Positions 4,119-6,734 of a DNA stretch of 6,734 bases are shown piece after piece (position 1 is the first letter of the stretch; every line of letters starts with the position of its first letter). The notes below the pieces were generated by a model. The model worked only from the letters and a program-made list of their open reading frames with translations. It searched no databases and was not told the DNA's origin. The DNA lies in the NCBI GenBank assembly GCA_027336345.1, contig DAHWFZ010000095.1, positions 1 to 6,734 of the forward strand, in the 5' to 3' direction. Source of the DNA: Candidatus Wolfebacteria bacterium. Its GTDB lineage: Bacteria; Patescibacteriota; Minisyncoccia; UBA6257; UBA9933. Made by a program: the position numbers and the translations under genes.

Positions 4119-5348
4119 ATGAAACGCATTAAACCTGCCCCGTTACATTCTAAAAATTCCGGTTTGGAAATAAAAAATGCGCCGGAATTTAAAAGTGGGA
4201 AATATAAATATAAGCCGTCCTTATGGAGGAATGTTGCGAGGTTATCCGCGCTGTTTTTTAGTATAAGCTTGGTATTATCCGTTGGCCTTATTGTAAATGT
4301 TCATTTGCCGGCAGCTCAAGCGCAAAATATTCAAACCTCAACGGCCAGCCGAATTTCAAGCAATGATTATTTAAATTTAATAAATTCGCTCCTTGGTATA
4401 ATAAATAGCTTGAAGGAGCAGCTTGATAAACTTCAACAAAATATAAATTTCTCCGGGAAAACAGGCTTACCCGCGGCGGCTCCGGTATCGTTATTTTCTT
4501 TACCCCTGTCTGTTTTAAATATCAGCCAAAATTTAAATAAGTTTTTAACCCCTCAGCCATCCGTAATTGCCGGCAATCCGACTGCGGCGCCGGTTTCCAA
4601 AATTGACGACTATTATAAAAATTTTCTCGCCGTTACAAAAAATGTCGGATTCACTGACGATGAAATTAAATCAATGCTAAAAATCAGCAACGGTAAAAAT
4701 ATTCCCCGCTTGGAGCAATTGATGGAGCAAGCAAATAACGGATATGATTTGGACAAATTAAAAGATTCTTTTTCAGCTTGGCATAATTTTGATGAAAGAA
4801 TTATCGCCTCATTAAAAACTATTCCCGTATCGGGCGGCGCGTTCTCGCTGAACAATTCATTTATAAGTTGGCTTCAATATCACTCCGGCATCGCCAGCGC
4901 GTTTGCCGCCGGCAATTTAACCGCCGGGCAGATCGGCGATTTATACGCCCAATTTCAAACCAAAGCCGCGGCGCAGAATCTTCTGATGGAAAACAGCACT
5001 GCCGCGATTAAAAATTCCCGCAGTTTTTCTTTTGTAAAATCCGCCGAAGCGGTAACTTGCGCCGCTACCGCGGCGCCGGATTTCTATTATATCGGCGGGC
5101 CCATATTGCTAAACCAAGTTTGCGACGATGTTGTTGATGAGGTCTTGAATATATCCCTTCCATGTGGCGGAAGGTTTAATCTAAACGCGGCGGTTGAAGC
5201 CATAAATCCATATTTTAAGGGCTATCTTAAAACAGGGGATATGATTTTAGGCAAGACAATATTAAACCCGGGGTCGTGCACTTTGGCGGGGGTGCCGACG
5301 CCTTATGAAGGGGCTGTAATTTTTTATGGCGCTTCCGGCGGACTGTAA
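4119..5348 (+). CDS. Exported or signal-anchored protein with coiled coil and four-cysteine C-terminal domain
   Basis: A 409-aa protein, not recognised by name. A basic 40-residue cytoplasmic head (MKRIKP...KYKYKPSLWRNVAR) precedes one hydrophobic segment (about 42-64) ending in PAAQAQ, which could be a signal-peptidase site after AQA at 66-68 or a signal anchor. Residues 83-109 (LNLINSLLGIINSLKEQL and following) look like a short coiled coil. The middle is serine/asparagine/alanine-rich and helical. The last 95 residues hold all four cysteines (314, 335, 349, 387) with IGGPILL, CGGRF, GDMILG and a closing IFYGASGG, consistent with a disulfide-bonded extracytoplasmic domain. From memory this spacing recalls a C-terminal domain frequent in Parcubacteria hypotheticals. 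The ATG at 4119 is preferred over the GTG at 4092, which lies between the -35 and -10 boxes of the promoter. It is the first gene of a three-gene run. Confidence 0.82.
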   Translation: MKRIKPAPLHSKNSGLEIKNAPEFKSGKYKYKPSLWRNVARLSALFFSISLVLSVGLIVNVHLPAAQAQNIQTSTASRISSNDYLNLINSLLGIINSLKEQLDKLQQNINFSGKTGLPAAAPVSLFSLPLSVLNISQNLNKFLTPQPSVIAGNPTAAPVSKIDDYYKNFLAVTKNVGFTDDEIKSMLKISNGKNIPRLEQLMEQANNGYDLDKLKDSFSAWHNFDERIIASLKTIPVSGGAFSLNNSFISWLQYHSGIASAFAAGNLTAGQIGDLYAQFQTKAAAQNLLMENSTAAIKNSRSFSFVKSAEAVTCAATAAPDFYYIGGPILLNQVCDDVVDEVLNISLPCGGRFNLNAAVEAINPYFKGYLKTGDMILGKTILNPGSCTLAGVPTPYEGAVIFYGASGGL

Positions 5349-5380
5349 AAAATGTTAAAATTTCGTTAAAGCGTATTTTT

Positions 5381-6197
5381 ATGGAAAAATTTAATTTTTG
5401 GGATTCTGTCGCTGGGGCTTATAGGAGCATATCTGATAATCAGCGGCATATCTTCAAGCGGAGGCGCGGTAATCGCCAATCAGCAGGATAGTACCGATAG
5501 CTTGAACCAATTGCAGAATGGCGGCGGTGTTTTTACCGACAACGCAACCGATACGGCCGGTTCCGCGGCCAATGCTGTTGATAATTCCGGAAATGATTTA
5601 AGCGCGAGCGGCAATCTTACGGAAGCTTTCAGTAAAAGCCTTTTTAACCAGATTCAGGCGGCCGGAATTTCAAGCCAGAACCCGAATAGCTTAAAAAATA
5701 GCCTTCCTGTCATATCCTCCGGAGTATTGAACGATCTTTCAAATATCAGCCCCCAATTCAAAACAATTTCCGACATTGCTGACTCCGATTTGAAAATTTC
5801 TTCCGATAATTCAATCGCGGCCAAAAAGAATTATTTGAATTCAATAATCGCGGCAGTCCAGAAGGATTATTTGGATGCCAACCCCGACAATTATGTCCAG
5901 GTTATGGTAAATGTTTACGGGAAAAATAACGATACGGCATCGGCCGTAAAATCAGAGGGGATTTATAAAAACTTGGCCGGTGATTTTATCAATTTAACCG
6001 TTCCCGGCGATTGGGTTGCCTTCCATAAAGAGATTATTGCCTATTATGAGAATTCTGAAATTATTTATGCCGCAATGGCCGGGTATCCCCGGGATCCGAT
6101 CAAGGGTTATGCCGCCGCCGGCATGATGAATAAATTGCTCGCTGACGGGGTTCAGATCAGGCAAGATTTGGATAATATGGCAAACAGCGTTAAATGA
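5381..6197 (+). CDS. Membrane-anchored envelope protein; start region displaced by a one-base frameshift
   Basis: The main frame is open from 5370 to the TGA at 6195-6197 but has no ATG or GTG, and its first TTG is at 5502. Upstream of that TTG the same frame encodes LIFGILSLGLIGAYLIISG, a clear membrane anchor. The only sensible ATG, at 5381, is in another frame and would give a short unrelated peptide. Removing one base from the A5 run (5385-5389) or T5 run (5395-5399) joins the ATG to the anchor and yields 271 aa (MEKFNFGILSLGLIG...). The rest is serine/asparagine-rich, then helical, with LTVPGDWVAFHKEII and YPRDPIKGYAA near the end. From memory a VP..W..H...DP pattern recurs in Parcubacteria hypotheticals. 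There are no cysteines. It lies 32 bases after the previous stop. Sequencing indel, real mutation or slippage cannot be separated here; a conservative call would be 5502-6197. Confidence 0.7.
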
Positions 6198-6224
6198 TTT
6201 TCGGGAAATTAAATTCAATAATTT

Positions 6225-6734
6225 ATGAAAAATAAAATTTCAATGCAAAAATTTTTGGTTATAGCCATCGTATTCGGGATACTTTTCAGTCCGATGGCTG
6301 TGTTGACTAAAAAATCAATCGCGGCAGCTCCGAAATCACAAGGGACGGCCGCGCAGCCTAAAGACATCACATCCCCGGGACAGGCCGTCGGAAAAGCAAT
6401 TGCCGCGGCCGCAATATGTTATTCGGCGATAGAACTGCAAAAGTATGCCAAACAAGGAGTAAGTAAGGTGGCGGGCATTGTAAAAGGCGCCATCGTGGGA
6501 GGATCACTCGCATTAGTAAAACAAAGTGTTCAAGTTCCGGTTAACGATTCGGGGACTCAAAGCAATGTTTCGGATAGCGCGGACAGCCAACAAATAAATT
6601 CAAACTTAAGCGATTCTCAAAAATGCCTCAGGGATACTTTTGTCAAAATACTCGGGGACTATATCGTTGACCAGACAATCAACTGGATTCAGGGCGGAGG
6701 AGCTCCGAAATTTGTCACCGACTGGAACAGTTTT
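6225..6734 (+). CDS. Exported protein, N-terminal part (truncated by window end)
   Basis: An ATG at 6225 opens 170 codons with no stop before the window ends. Residues 1-10 are basic, 11-28 are hydrophobic (LVIAIVFGILFSPMAVL), and SIAAAP follows, fitting a signal peptide with cleavage near AAA at 33-35. Residues 52-66 and 82-98 are small, alanine/glycine-rich hydrophobic stretches that could insert into membrane. A polar serine/asparagine linker (104-132) leads to CLRDTFVKILGDYIVDQTI, then NWIQGGGAPKFVTDW. From memory this Cys...WI...G..P.FV arrangement occurs in large Parcubacteria membrane proteins of unknown role found beside secretion-type genes; this could not be checked. Cysteines are at 65 and 134. 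No Shine-Dalgarno site is seen. The gene starts 27 bases after the preceding stop, so co-transcription with the two upstream envelope genes is likely. Confidence 0.75.
   Translation, partial: MKNKISMQKFLVIAIVFGILFSPMAVLTKKSIAAAPKSQGTAAQPKDITSPGQAVGKAIAAAAICYSAIELQKYAKQGVSKVAGIVKGAIVGGSLALVKQSVQVPVNDSGTQSNVSDSADSQQINSNLSDSQKCLRDTFVKILGDYIVDQTINWIQGGGAPKFVTDWNSF

Noticed and set aside
1..6734. Alternative genetic code with UGA as glycine (Gracilibacteria/SR1 type)
   Set aside because: comM, uvrD and the second envelope gene all end at TGA where their families or the operon layout expect a stop, and no in-frame TGA occurs inside any gene.

Overview
This 6.7 kb window is bacterial and fits the Patescibacteria (CPR), probably the Parcubacteria side. 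The assignment is an inference from four things: a shortened UvrD-type helicase with a reduced 2B region, housekeeping genes without Shine-Dalgarno sites, dispersed palindromic repeats packed between genes, and a set of exported proteins whose C-terminal patterns resemble, from memory, hypothetical families common in those genomes. No marker gene settles the lineage. Standard stop codons, including TGA, end the genes.

Layout. (1) Positions 2-232 hold the last 76 codons of a ComM/YifB-type Mg-chelatase-like AAA+ protein. (2) Positions 275-878 form a compact transcription unit with a good sigma70-type promoter, two small genes (70 and 74 aa) each with a clear Shine-Dalgarno site, and a strong intrinsic terminator; neither product is recognised. 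(3) 918-2741 encodes a complete 607-aa UvrD/PcrA-type superfamily 1 helicase. (4) 2839-3654 encodes RsmA (KsgA), the 16S rRNA dimethyladenosine methyltransferase, with a frame-breaking heptamer repeat inside the gene. A palindromic repeat sits immediately before its start. (5) 3655-4118 has no gene. It carries eight short repeat copies of three families, followed by a textbook promoter placed so that the next mRNA would be leaderless. (6) 4119 to the window end is a same-strand run of three genes for exported or membrane-anchored proteins. The first has a signal anchor, a coiled coil and a four-cysteine C-terminal domain. The second has its membrane segment in frame but cut off from its ATG by one base. 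The third is truncated by the window end.

All genes read on the plus strand. comM, uvrD and rsmA are unrelated housekeeping functions (DNA uptake/recombination, repair, ribosome maturation). The last three genes look like one functional set acting outside or across the membrane, perhaps part of a secretion, DNA-uptake or surface apparatus, but no ATPase or other diagnostic component lies in view. The two most plausible sites of something undescribed are the small-protein unit at 275-878 and the envelope operon from 4083 onward.
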